Positions 53,096 to 64,000 of a DNA stretch of 64,000 nucleotides are shown piece after piece. The translations under genes and the position numbers were made by a program. The DNA comes from Taiwanofungus camphoratus (lineage: Eukaryota; Basidiomycota; Agaricomycetes; Polyporales; Taiwanofungaceae). How positions within the stretch are numbered: the stretch's first letter is position 1; each line of letters starts with the position of its first letter. Location: contig CP021224.1 of the NCBI GenBank assembly GCA_003999685.1, positions 1-64,000 on the forward strand, in the 5' to 3' direction. The notes beneath the pieces are model-generated. The model had not been told where the DNA came from. It worked only from the letters and a program-made list of their open reading frames with translations, and made no database searches.

Positions 53096-53527
53096 AAATG
53101 GCTACCAATGGCGAATGTGACGGGGCTTGGTGAGGCGAGCTTCTGTATCTTCAGACGAGAGGTCTGGCTACTCTGATCCAAATAGAGTTTTCCTATCTTG
53201 CAATTCTACGAGACTTCTCGTTTTGAAATTGTAGCATGATAGGTCTACAAGTCCACGAACCACCTTTGTATCAAGCTTCCAGTTACCATCTGAAAGCCAC
53301 CTTCTTGGATCAGCTACACTACTTGGGTGGCAATTTCCATCGCGGACACTGAGTTCTTCAAAATCGACCCGGGTCCCTCTAGCAGCGTTGGCGACGGCCT
53401 TATGATTTGGAGACAAAAAAATCCATATCTGCGTGGAAATGTTGTGGTGGGTTGTGAATTCTTATCCCACGTTTTCTGACTTAAAAAATAGCTTGAGATT
53501 TCTGACATCCCCGTCCTTACATTCACA

Positions 53528-54691
53528 ATGACTAACAGCTCTAGTTCTGCGGGAAAAGGGTTTCCCAAAGGCTCATCCGAGGAACGCACCTTTTGGTTAT
53601 ATTTCAGCTTGGTAAGAATGCCTATATTGCCTGCTGGAACGTTATTGTTCTTCTGGCCTTGCAGTGAGTTGAAGTTCCTACGCGCAGGTCTGACGAAGGC
53701 CATGATCTCAGTGTGGGGCCCAATCATGTCTGCCTATGCACATGGTACTCAGCCAAAGCAGGTGGCTCTTCAGGCAATAATGTACATAGTCTCTTCAACT
53801 TTCCAGCACAACGCTGCATGTATCTGGAACGACATTTGTGATCGTGATATTGATTGTCGAGTTGGTAAAGGGTTTTTGTCTCGACGATACAGTGATATGT
53901 CATAGTTGACAAGTCATCGTGATAGAACGGACCAAGAATCGACCAATAGCATCCGGAAAAATATCTGTGCCAAAGGCAGTGCTATTCATGATACTTAATT
54001 GTATAATATACCTCGCGACACTCTTTTGCGGTGGTACTACAGTGTATATTGGTCTCTCTCTCTTTCTACTTAGTGAACTCTGATGTCTGTGCCAGGCTCC
54101 AAATCACGATTCTTGGTCTGCTCACCCTTGATGCCATTTATCCTCTGACAAAGCAGTTCTCAAATTGGCCACAGGCATTCCTTGGTCTGTGTCCTTCTGT
54201 TCTAATGCTAACTGATGCACAGCCTCACTTGGACTGTAGGCTTGGATATTGCTTGGGGTCTATCTATTGCACAGGTAGTGAACAATAATTCCATGGATTG
54301 GCAGCTAGTTGCCGTCCTCACTCTCGGGATCATCTGGTGAATTGTCGCTGAGCTCTGGCCGCCTGGTACCGTGGTTTCAATCATAATGCCTCTTAGTTGG
54401 ACTATTTATTTTGATATAAATTAATCTATGCATGTCAAGACAAAAAAGATGATCTGCAAGTTGGCATTCATTCCTGCGCACTCTTTTTTGGAGATCATGC
54501 TCGCCGCATCTGTGCATGCTTTGCTTCGGGTTTTGCATTCAGTCTTGCCTATAGTCAACGGCCAGGGACCGTTGTATTTTATTTTCGTTGTTGGAGGCAC
54601 CGCTCTACACTTCATTTGGCAGTTCGCTACACTCGATCCTGACGACAATCTCGGATGTAAAAAGATATGGAAGGTCAGTCTGACAACATGA
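53528..54691 (+). pseudogene. UbiA-family prenyltransferase, probably decayed
   Basis: Integral-membrane enzyme family that attaches prenyl chains to aromatic or other acceptors. ATG 53528; after an intron (about 53665-53713) comes WGPIMSAYAHGTQPKQVALQ, then the first Asp-rich motif NDICDRDID, split by an intron before ERTKNRPIASGKISVP. Then come LGLLTLDAIYPLTKQFSNWP and WTVGLDIAWGLSIAQ. The second Asp-rich motif YACQDKKDDLQVGIHS is present near 54430. The frame is lost just before it, between WTIYFD and YACQDKKDD, and again before QGPLYFIFVVGGTALHFIWQ. One earlier intron would have to be only 34 bp. I therefore call a pseudogene, though assembly errors would look the same. Confidence 0.65.
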
Positions 54692-55344
54692 CCTTTTGTT
54701 TACCTTGCGAACATGTATGCAAGCTAACCATGATCTGGGTTATTTTATCTGTGGAGGCATGCTTGCTGATTATGCTTACAAGTTGACCATGACTTAAATC
54801 AGTTACTTATGTCCAGTCATTTGAGAGTTGATGATATTCATGTTTTATTGGCTTATCTTGATATACAAACTGGTTGTTGCACACCTAGAAGGCTAGACCA
54901 ACTAACATCATTCCCGACGTCCAGACACCAAACACCCGCTGCCAGATAGATTGAGGAAGTATACCCTTGCTACGTCTAGCCCTCGAGGGGAGAAGCCAAC
55001 TGTGTCACTACCATGATGGGGTTCTCCAGCCGCAATACATTTACCAATTGTCAGTAACACCAGAACCAATGCGTTCTACCTCCAGACCAAATGGCCTAAC
55101 GATCAAATCTCGTTTAACGTTCTACACCAGCACATACACTGGATCTCCAATTTCTTGTCGCCATCAAAGCTAGTCGTGCCATCAGAACACATAAGTATTC
55201 ACACCTCATCACATTGCCAACGATTCCAATATGCCCAGACGGAGGCAAGTCTCGCTGGAACACGGCTCACAAGTATACACACCCGACAGTGTCGCATGAC
55301 TTACCGTCTACTGCTCTCATAACTCCGACGCAACCGCGCTGCCT
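54692..55344. other. Intergenic, no supported gene
   Basis: Spacer at the edge of the accessory block. The GC content rises from about 55200 into the ZNF511-like gene. Confidence 0.4.
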
Positions 55345-56779
55345 TCACGATGCTCTGGCCCTACTGCCTCTGCCATGGATGAACCCCCTTCCTCTCCCCG
55401 GTCTGAACCCATTCACAGCACTCCCCATCCCCCTTCCTCTGATGGGTACTACTCCGGGCGTCATACCTCCAACTCTACCCTGGCCCCTTCCCCTGGCAGC
55501 ACTGACACCGACCGACATAGTGGCACGAGGGGCAGGAAACCCACGCGTACCCCTCCTGAGGTGGGCCGCTCCAAGTACTCCTCGTGGCACGCCTTGGCCC
55601 CTCACATGATTCTCTGCAACTGTGCTGCTACTTCCCATTCCCCTCACTGATTTCGAAGAAGAACCGTGCACCGGACCTCTACCTCTCGCACGCAATTGTC
55701 CTCTCACCAACCCCCGTCCTCTTAGTCCTCCAGTCATAGGTATATCTTCATGACCATGCCCTTGATGCGGGAAGCCGCCCCTCTTCGCACCGCGCCCAAA
55801 CTGAATCGTCGGTGGGACAAGTGAGAGCGAGTCGAGTTGACCTGCTAACGCGTCCAAAGAATCCAGACCCTGCTCGTCGCCTAGCTGTGACGCTGCTGAC
55901 TGCCTGATGGCTGTTGTATGTTCTTCCCCTTGTGTATTGATCTTCTTTGCTTGTTCGTTCTCGCTTGCTTCTTCCATGTCTGTGCCACCTAATTCCCTCT
56001 CTTCCGATTCGTCCCCACTCGCGCCTTCGCTTTCACTGGCGCCCTCGCTGTCAACCTCAATCACTGGCGCTCGTGCCTTCCACTGTCCTCGGATCAAACT
56101 GGCTCCTTCACCCCACCGTGTCAGCAGACCTCCAACGCCCTTGTTGGTAACGGCGAAAAAGTATTCCTTCGGATAACCATGTGCCTCGATTAGATGTAGC
56201 CGGCGCATTTTCGGCGTCAGGAAACGGCGAGGGCACGTCGCTAAATGGCAAGCGAACTGTGGAAGAAGGCGGGTTGTTGTAGCAAAAACATACCACCGTA
56301 TTTAAAGCAGAATGTGGATGAATAGCAGTCTTCGGTTTAGAAAAAGTGCGAATGAAAATAGACAGATGCTTACAATCTTCTCTCCTCGATCTTTCCGCAC
56401 GGCAGCGAGCGGGTCGTGGCACTCTGTTTGATGCTGTAAAATCCACAGGAGGTCAACCCGGTTCTTTGTGCACATGTTGGTGCCCCGCCAAGCAGACAGA
56501 GCTCACCAGCTCCAACAACCTCGCGTCGGGAAACACACTGCCACACCCTTTCTCTTCACACACATGAGCGTGATATGTTGCATAATGGGCCTCAAGCTCG
56601 CCCGTATTAGCTAGTGGTGTCGGGCGGTTCTGTGGCGGGTTGCATGTTGGCGGTAGTGTACAAAGGAGCGGGCTTGCGGAGGCGAAGTCAGAGAGCAAGA
56701 CAGTCCGTGCTGCCTTTGGAGTAGGTTCGGAGGGCGACGAAGAGGTTTGAGACTTCGCACGAGAGCGTTTTGAAGACAT
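55345..56779 (-). CDS. ZNF511-like C2H2 zinc-finger protein with RGG-type tail
   Basis: Three or more exons from ATG 56779. Exon 1 begins MSSKRSRAKSQTSSSPSEPT and holds a finger half (ELEAHYATYHAHVCEEKGCG, VFPDARLLEL). After an intron HQTECHDPLAAVRKDRGEKI completes it. After another intron FACHLATCPRRFLTPKMRRL and HLIEAHGYPKEYFFAVTNKG give the last finger, all typical of ZNF511 homologues. The final 250 residues are low-complexity: an acidic stretch (SEGASESEGASGDESEERE) followed by many RGRG/GRGRG motifs, which suggest RNA binding. Stop at 55345-55347. Likely nuclear; molecular role uncertain. Confidence 0.82.
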
Positions 56780-57011
56780 GGTTACAAGTCAAGGCGTCGT
56801 CTCATCCAGTCCAATTGCAAGGATTTCTACAGCTGCAACAATGACATCAGCCCACAAACTAGCATTGGAGGGCCAGTGATTATCGACAGTAAGTACTAAG
56901 AACAAAGGATTCAGTCAATTTCAGTGAGCGACAACTTGCAAAAAGGGTACGCGCGGCATTGTAGAGCCCTCGCTTATCAACATCGTAAGCGACTTTGGAG
57001 TCGGAAAAATG

Positions 57012-57093
57012 TGGCCAACGCCGGGATCGAACCGACGACCTTGGCGTAACACCGATATTAGCACCACGCTCTAACCAACTGAGCTAGCCGGCC
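57012..57093 (-). tRNA. tRNA-Ile(AAT) with short intron
   Basis: Read on the minus strand: acceptor GGCCGGC/GTTGGCC, D-arm GCTCAGTTGGTTAGAGC, anticodon stem TGGTG/CGCCA with CTAATA, anticodon AAT at 57057-57059, and an intron of about eight bases after position 37. The T-arm GTCGGTTCGATCCCGGC contains a full B-box. All stems pair. Confidence 0.9.
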
Positions 57094-57197
57094 TTGCTAT
57101 TATGTAACACAGTTTATATCTCTGTTCAGTGGATACATCTGGTATCCCCGACTCTGTAGTTCTTTGCACTAGTACTTTACCAACAACGATACTAGTC

Positions 57198-57997
57198 ATG
57201 TTCTTCATTGTGAGTATGCCAAAAGTTTCTGGCACCTACATGACGTACGGATACTCTCTAGAAAGAATTGTCTCACACGATTCTTCTACATCCGTCATAC
57301 TTCGGGCCACGGATGTTGCAATTTCTTGAATCTAAGCTGTACTCAGATGTAGAAGGCACCTGCTCCGGGCAATTTGGATACATCATTGCAGTGGTTTCTA
57401 TCCTTGATATCGGCAAAGGCATGGTCCTCAGCGGCAGCGGCCAGGCCGAGTTTATCACGCGTTACCGTGCCATCGTCTTTAAGCCGTTTAAGGGAGAGGT
57501 CGTGGATGGTGTCGTGAACAATGTCAACAAGGTGCGTTGTCTTGTGTACTATATCCAAATTCTTATGCAGCCCTTTTACATATGGTCCACGCAGATGGGT
57601 TTTTTCGCGGAAGTTGGACCTCTGACAGTTTTTGTCTCCCACCAAGTAAAAGCCGCCTTGTCGTGATGTCGTCCTCGACGTCCACTGACCACGAGCGAAG
57701 CTCATTCACCCAGACATGAAGTTTGATCCGAATTCAAATCCTCCGTCATTTGCATCGGAGGACCAGGTACACAAGCATAGGAGCACTTGACAGACACTTT
57801 CGAACATGACCGCTGATTTCCACCCACAGATTATCGAGAAAAATACGAAAGTACGGCTAAAAATCGTTGGGACTCGTGTAGATGCCACTGAAATCGTATG
57901 CTCATTTTACTGACTGTGACACCTGATCGAAAGCTATCTATTCTTACAGTTCGCAATCGGCACAATAAAAGAAGACCATTTAGGTGTCATCGACTGA
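57198..57997 (+). CDS. RPB7: RNA polymerase II subunit RPB7
   Basis: Subunit of the Rpb4/Rpb7 stalk of RNA polymerase II, contacting nascent RNA. The first exon codes only MFFI (57198-57209). A 52 bp intron leads to [18 protein letters not shown] (from 57262). Then come [40 protein letters not shown] and [19 protein letters not shown]. Later exons give [55 protein letters not shown] and [15 protein letters not shown]. About 171 residues, the normal size, with the S1/OB domain complete. tRNA-Ile lies 105 bp upstream in the opposite orientation. Confidence 0.95.
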
Positions 57998-58360
57998 AGA
58001 ACCGGACAATCCTGGGGACCTCGCAAAATTAGACTATCTTTCTGGGCCCACTACGCATTTGTTGTTTGTACTAATGTCCTTATCAGAACTCACGAGTAAT
58101 TTGAGCCTGCCCCTCCTATGCGGCACTTGTATTCTAGAATTTATGGCTGAAACGTCAGCAAGGGTCAGACCCTCAGGTTCCATGATCTCCAATGTACTCA
58201 GTGCGAAATAAATATCAGACTACATTGACAAATTGATCGGTGTACCAAAGTAGATCGGCCCACAAACACTGCCGTCCACGGTGAAACACTAAGGGTAATA
58301 TACTGATAGCAAATTTACCTTCTAGTATATGCACATCTCCACCATACAAGTACCTCTCAA
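57998..58360. other. Convergent 3' spacer between RPB7 and VPS10
   Basis: The two genes point towards each other. No gene is seen between them. Confidence 0.45.
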
Positions 58361-61300
58361 CTAGTCCTCGTCCTCGAACCGCAGAATCTGCGCATCCTCA
58401 TCCACGGGTACAGTGCGGTATCCACTCCGCGAGCGTACCGCGAACATGGCAGTACCAAATCTGGATGCGACCCATTGCCATGCAATCCTCCCCACTCCAA
58501 TGAGAAACCACGGAACGGACGTGAGAGTTGAAAGCATGCCCGAGTCATGCGAATATCGCAGCCCAGCGTCCCCCCCAGGCAGACGGATTGCCCTGGAGTG
58601 AATTCAGCACCGCTCAAACGAGGACGTGGATACAGAACTCACCCTCTTGAATGTCGACGGTAGTACCACCATCCGATTAACGCCGCAAATGCAAACGGAA
58701 CCATAAACACCATCGTCCAGAAGAAGCCGCTGTGAGCCTTGAAGCCAGGGCAAACATGACCAGATCCGTGGTCCAAACGAAGTCCACCATCGCAGGACGA
58801 ATACGGGATCTTGCGATAGGCAGTGCGCTCGTACCAGTACTCCTCACCATTCCGACACGAGTCGTCATCAGGCAGTGGTTGCGTACCGGGAACGAGAACA
58901 CACTCGCCAGCATCGTTCCTGTAATAATTAAATTCGCTAGAGGGAAATGTCAGTGCAAGCCGGGAAGAGACTAATAAACATTGTACCATTCGAAATCAGT
59001 CATATCACATACACAATTCCGCACGACTTTTTCCTCGGCTTTCGGTTGATCGCCGACGACGCAATTTGCTTCCCGAACGCGACGATGGTACAATGTCTAA
59101 GAATAATAATAATACTATCAGAGGAAAGTTCGAAGGTAGAGTTGTTGGCTACGGACCTGCCGACCGAACAAGCATCTCTCTGCACGTTCCTCACTCGGAC
59201 TCCATAGTTCGAAATCATCATGGCCAGGGTCCTCGACATTCAGACGACCTATTTAGAACAATATCTCAATGAGCGGAATTTATCGACTCGACCATCGATA
59301 CTTACACTGCTTGCGCGTTAACGACGTGAAATCAATGTGGACTGCAACAGCGAGCGCGGGAGAGCGAGGATAATAACCCATGAGAATGAACCTTCGACTT
59401 GTATCCGATGGCACCGTCACAATCTCCCGCACGCGAACCTTCTCGTCACCAAATTTGTACTCATGCCAGGTCTTGCCCTCGTCGGTGCTGAACAACACAT
59501 GGTCCGTTGGCTGCTCATCGTTAGCCATTATAAGTATAGAGCCAGAGTCACCAAACTCCCAGAGGTGCGCATCCTTGTGCACCTCCTCCCATGTGAACCC
59601 AGCGTCACGGCTAAGGAAGGTGTCGCTCTCTGTATATTCAACAAGGGCTTCCCCAACGGTTCCAACAGCCATAAGGAGACCAGGTACTGAAGGTGTGCTG
59701 TAGGTAGCGCGAGAATCAAAGCGCTCAGTGTATCCATGGATATGAAGTGCACATTTCTAGAATGATGGAAGTTTGAGCGCATTCAGGATCGAATCGAGGG
59801 TAAAACTCACGGTACTGTCACACAGATATTTGTTACCTTGTGAATCGGTGGGAGGAGGAGTCAACCGTTTCCATGTGCCCCCTTGTCCATACTTCAGTTA
59901 GTACATATGTCACACGATGATGCAACCACCTACCATCATTGTGAGTGATTCTAGTTTGAACCTGCTTTTGGCCGGTCAAGGCTGCTTCATGAGGGTTGGA
60001 AACCACATTGATGAGCGCAATTCCATCAAGACCGATCATTTTCTCGAAGTCGACAAATCCTGCATCATTACGATTGACATTTTCTATGGACAGACCATAA
60101 TACGTTCCGTTTGAATTGGACTTCAATATGTTACCCCAATATGGACTAGGAGGTTCAGAGGTCGTCACATGGAGAAATACCGACTTCGTACTGGATTCGA
60201 GTATAGTATATGCCTAAAAAGCGACGTTCAGCAACGGTCAAAACAAGTAATATAATACTTGCGTGTTGGTCTGGTCGCATATTTGGAGGAAACAGTCCAC
60301 TGGCAAAAGTCCTTCCGTCTAGTGACACCTGCAAGTCCAGTGCTTGCCGTTGTGCTTGATACTAAGATAGGAAGACTAGAGATGAGCGTTTAATATAACG
60401 TTCAAAGCGATAACTTCAAATTACCTCCGCGACGATCAGGAATTCGCTGAACTTAGCGAAGCCAACCACGTGGTCGAACAGTCTTGTCCTCTTGCTGAAG
60501 AAGTCCGTACCTCCGATTAATTCAAGTGGGTTGTCCATTTGGAAGAATCTTTGCGAGCCTTCTTTGTTCTTGTATGACTCGCATATGATTTGGTTAGGAT
60601 CCACCAAAAGCTCTGCATCTCTGGCCCACGCGCAGTTGCGGACATATTTCTCGATCGGTTTCCAATTACGCCCATTATCCCGCGTGTAGAACGCCTCGGC
60701 ATGACAGGTCTCTCCGAAACCAGCGCATCCGTCGCTGCCAGTCCAAATGAGATAATCAGACTTCATTGGGTGGAAATGCAATATCTGCAGGCCGAAGTTG
60801 TTCGGAGGTAAAGGCCCGTCTAAGGCAACCCAGTTTTTGCCAGTGTCCGTGGTGTACCAATACCGCTTTGAGTTGGTGATGAGATAGGCACGGTCGTTGC
60901 TATAACTGTGATGATAGAACGCCACAAAATGTTCCTCAGGGTGAATCTGCTGCCACGTGTATCCTTCGTTGCTGGACTGCCAAATGCTATTATCACCTAA
61001 ACGGACGAGAATAGTCTGCAGGCCTATCAATAAGTAATTAACAGACGCAAGTTGACATTATCTACGTACGGTTGAATCTTTGAAGTATGCAAACTGGAGG
61101 ATGGGAGCTGGGAATTCAAACTGCCAAACGATCAATTGATCTGGACAGTAACATCTAGTTGATAAAATACTCACCAGCTGATGGAGAATCTCGCCTTCCG
61201 CCGGTTGTGCTACCCCAACCGTCATTCTCAATGAGCCTTTGCGAGAGCACCGCTACACACCTTGGGAACACGGCTTCTCTTTAGGCTCGTCTTTCTTCAG

Positions 61301-63766
61301 CCCGGCATCCCTGTTACAGGTGTTGCCAGGTATGAGACGGAACCCGGACGACCCTTTGTAGGTCTGGTTTGGATCTTGTGCAGAGCAAACACCAGCAGGA
61401 ATTGGTTCCGGTCCAGATGGAACACACTCGTCGCCTTGACGGACGAAATTGTAATCGCTTCCACCACGAATAAGGTAAGGTTAATATCGCGGTCAACTGT
61501 AAAATACGGAGATCACGCCCACCACTCGTAATCCTCGTCAGTACACGGACAATCGTCTTCATGTCCTACTGGATCAGCGAATTTCTCGCCAACATAACAA
61601 TCTACATTGGCCTTTCTTCGTCTATACCATTGCTACCGAAAGGAACGACATCAATAGCGTAGGACATCCAAATCGTAAAGCACGGCAACAAAACATACCC
61701 TGTGGCCCATGAGACATTCGTGGGTGAGAGACCTTGCGTACCATGGTTCGAAGTCATTCTCGCTACACTTGCGTGAACGCATAGGGGCAAAGTCAAGGAA
61801 GACAGTCGCGTAACGCCCTTGGCCGGACTTTTGATCACCTCTAGCTAGTTGTCCTACGAGGACAAACTTTTGCGACGTAGAGTCAGGCACGGTCGTGAGA
61901 ATCCGAGCGCGAAGCTTCACTCCGTAGTTGAATGTATTCCTGTTAATGTGAATCAATACATAACACGCCCTGAGTAGACAGTAAGAGAATGCCAGGGATT
62001 ACCAGGTTCTTCCCTCATCGCTAGAATAACTGACAGTGTCCGTGCTTTCTTCGTCGTTGATTGCCACTATGATACTGCCTTGATCACCAAATTCGTATTT
62101 ATGAGCTCCCATTCGGACCATCCGCCAGGTCCTGCCAGCGTCTGTGCTCAAGAAAGTGTCACACTCTTCGTATGACTGAAGGTAGCCACCAATGGAACCA
62201 ACACCCATAGTGAAGCCCGGAGCTGGCGAAGAGAAAACGCGACCGAAATTGTGAGGAACGGTCACCGAATGCAAATGCAGAGAACAGTCATTATCGCTTG
62301 GATTGCACCAGACTTGCCGGCCCTCGCTATCTTGCGCAGGTGGTCTCAGGCGAGACCACGTTCGACCTATAGAGGCTTGAGTGGACTGATTGACACTGGT
62401 AGAATGAGACGTACCGTCATCAAAAGTTATTTTCGTCTGAAGTTGTTTGGAGGCCCTCCGTGCCTCCACTTCTTCGGCATTGGCAACAACATTTGCTAAT
62501 CCTACACCCTCAATCCCATAGAGATTTTCGTAGTCTACGAATCCCATTTCATTGCGATTGGTGTCTTTCAGACTTTCCACGAAAAAAGTTCCATTCGAAT
62601 TGCTAACAAACAACGTGCCAATAGTGCTCTGGTCCTGAAGAAGTACGTCCACACCGAGTGAGTGAGTGGTCGATTCCACGATCGTATAGGCATTTTCCCT
62701 TAGCCGCGCAGACGACGCATGTGGGAAACGCGCCTTTGCCCACGTCTTGGTATCCACAGATACATAAAGCAGCATTTCGCCGTTATTTCCAGGTGCCAGG
62801 TCTCTAAGTGCGACCACTGCAAACTTTGAAACAACCGCAAACGCGAGAACACCTCTGGCGTTTTTGCCAATTCCAAGGTCTTCAACTTTATTTTCCGATT
62901 GGAAAAAGTCCGTCGACGAGAACAGACGACTGGAAGACAACGCATGCACTCCGGATGTGGTACTGGTGTCAAATGCGACGCAGTAAATCAAGTCCGGATG
63001 CGCCTCATGCTTGAAGTCCTTACTGCTGTGCGCAAATTGGCAACGAGAGGTTTCGGAAAGAAGTAGCCTAGGCTCGTCACTAAACGCATCTTTGGTGTAA
63101 TACGTCTACAGGATGCATACAGTGGGAGTATCAGCAGATGTAACCATTTCACGGTCAAAGAGCCCACCTCGTCGTGACAAACGGCTCCCCAGCCCGCACC
63201 CTCGCATTTAGTTCCTTGATAAAGAACATATCCATACTTCGAATTGTCCGAATGGAAGGACAACGGTTTTCCGATCAAAGCAGGGGCAATGGGCATGGTG
63301 AAAGGGTGCCATGTCTTGCCTCTATCGTCCGTTCGATAGTGAGTTTTCCCTTTAGTGAGAACAAATGCCTAGCAAGAACAGAAATATCAATGCCATGATT
63401 AATTTATAGTATTATTCTACGGTACTCACGTAGCGAGTATCAAACGGATGCTCAATGACCATGGATGCCTGCCCCTCTGGGATATCGGTTGCACGGTTCC
63501 AAGTTTTGCCTTCGTCCTGTGACACATGCACATTCCCTTCCACAACGTCATGATAAACTACAGTCTAAATAATACTTAAATCAAGACATGAGGGAGCGAG
63601 AAGCGGGAAATGAGCGCACGGTCGTGTCATCGAAGAAGAACAGCCTTGCTGGAAGATTGTTAAAGTAGTTGACCTGGGACTCTGGTTGCTGTGCGCGAGC
63701 GAGCAGTATAAGAGAGAGAACAACGACTGTCCAGAGCAATACTGCCGTCCTGTGTTGGGGAGCCAT
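58361..63766 (-). CDS. VPS10: VPS10 vacuolar protein sorting receptor (sortilin family)
   Basis: Type I membrane receptor that carries carboxypeptidase Y and other hydrolases from the late Golgi to the vacuole. ATG 63766 begins [20 protein letters not shown], a signal peptide ending near ARA. More than ten exons, with two Vps10 beta-propeller regions rich in Asp-box lines (for example [62 protein letters not shown]). The Cys-rich module before the membrane reads [32 protein letters not shown]. The membrane span is [20 protein letters not shown], followed by [12 protein letters not shown], a second hydrophobic stretch, and the tail ending [16 protein letters not shown]. The C-terminal exon stays in frame through a run of seven G. 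A likely client, the CPY-like protease, lies at 30349. Confidence 0.93.
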
Positions 63767-64000
63767 GGTCAAGATGCTGCTCGCTGCGGAGCGGCGGTGA
63801 GCTGGTAGTTTCTCCCAGTGCTAGCTGCCCATAGACGCGTATTCACGTGAGCGATACAAATGGCCATCTGCTTCCGCCCCTCACTGCCTCGTTGTTATGC
63901 CCAACTGGGGGATACCTTACTACACACTATGTATGCTGAATACCGTTCACACCCGTACACGTCTAATTTTACTAGGTGTTGGCCTCTCTTCTGCATCATG
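63767..64000. other. Upstream region of VPS10
   Basis: Promoter side of VPS10; no further gene is seen before the window ends. Confidence 0.4.

Noticed and set aside
58561-58580. Frameshift in the VPS10 tail exon
   Set aside because: Counting the homopolymer gives seven G, which keeps RGAIRLPGG in frame with the conserved tail [16 protein letters not shown].
1-64000. CRISPR arrays, prokaryotic operons or Shine-Dalgarno signals
   Set aside because: None seen. The gene structure is eukaryotic throughout.

Overview
The window is one end of a chromosome from a filamentous basidiomycete, most likely an agaricomycete. The evidence is a terminal telomere tract at base 1, intron-dense genes with very short (about 35-100 bp) GT-AG introns, basidiomycete-type F-box proteins, a UbiA/O-methyltransferase/P450 metabolic neighbourhood, and a telomere-associated Penelope-like retroelement (PLE) of the endonuclease-lacking kind known from mushrooms. 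All gene models are read by eye from protein similarity and splice signals; exon edges are best estimates.

Layout: 1-8780 is subtelomere. It holds a telomere of the pentamer CCTAA (TTAGG on the other strand), a truncated PLE tail, and one apparently complete PLE (974-6637, reverse-transcriptase ORF 2080-5604). That PLE lies between two identical pseudo-LTRs. Two more PLE tail fragments follow, along with three copies of an unrecognised ~0.3-0.4 kb repeat. Five separate type-I hammerhead ribozymes can be folded here, and every PLE unit ends in a short telomere-like CCTAACCTAA tail.

8781-37000 is mostly ordinary gene space: ATG22-like vacuolar permease, SET-domain lysine methyltransferase, a disordered protein, a three-member F-box cluster (one intact, two decayed), a class 3 lipase, a TMEM69/DUF3429 mitochondrial membrane protein, carboxypeptidase Y-like protease, an SDR oxidoreductase, a decayed tRNA-Ile and a DNAJC7-type TPR/J co-chaperone. 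A 162 bp pogo-like MITE lies at 23895.

37276-54691 is an accessory block with a P450, an O-methyltransferase, a relic second O-methyltransferase start and a decayed UbiA prenyltransferase. It looks like a small, partly broken meroterpenoid- or terpenoid-type cluster. It is split by a 7.0 kb nest of transposons. An outer ~4.1 kb hAT-like element (43480-50492, 8 bp duplication CATCTGCA) was hit by a second, inverted and internally deleted copy of the same family (47497-50402, 8 bp duplication CTCGAGGT). That copy was in turn hit by an LTR element, now a solo LTR (49003-49573, 5 bp duplication GGAGC).

55345-63766 returns to housekeeping genes: a ZNF511-like zinc-finger protein, tRNA-Ile(AAT) with intron, RPB7 of RNA polymerase II, and the vacuolar sorting receptor VPS10.
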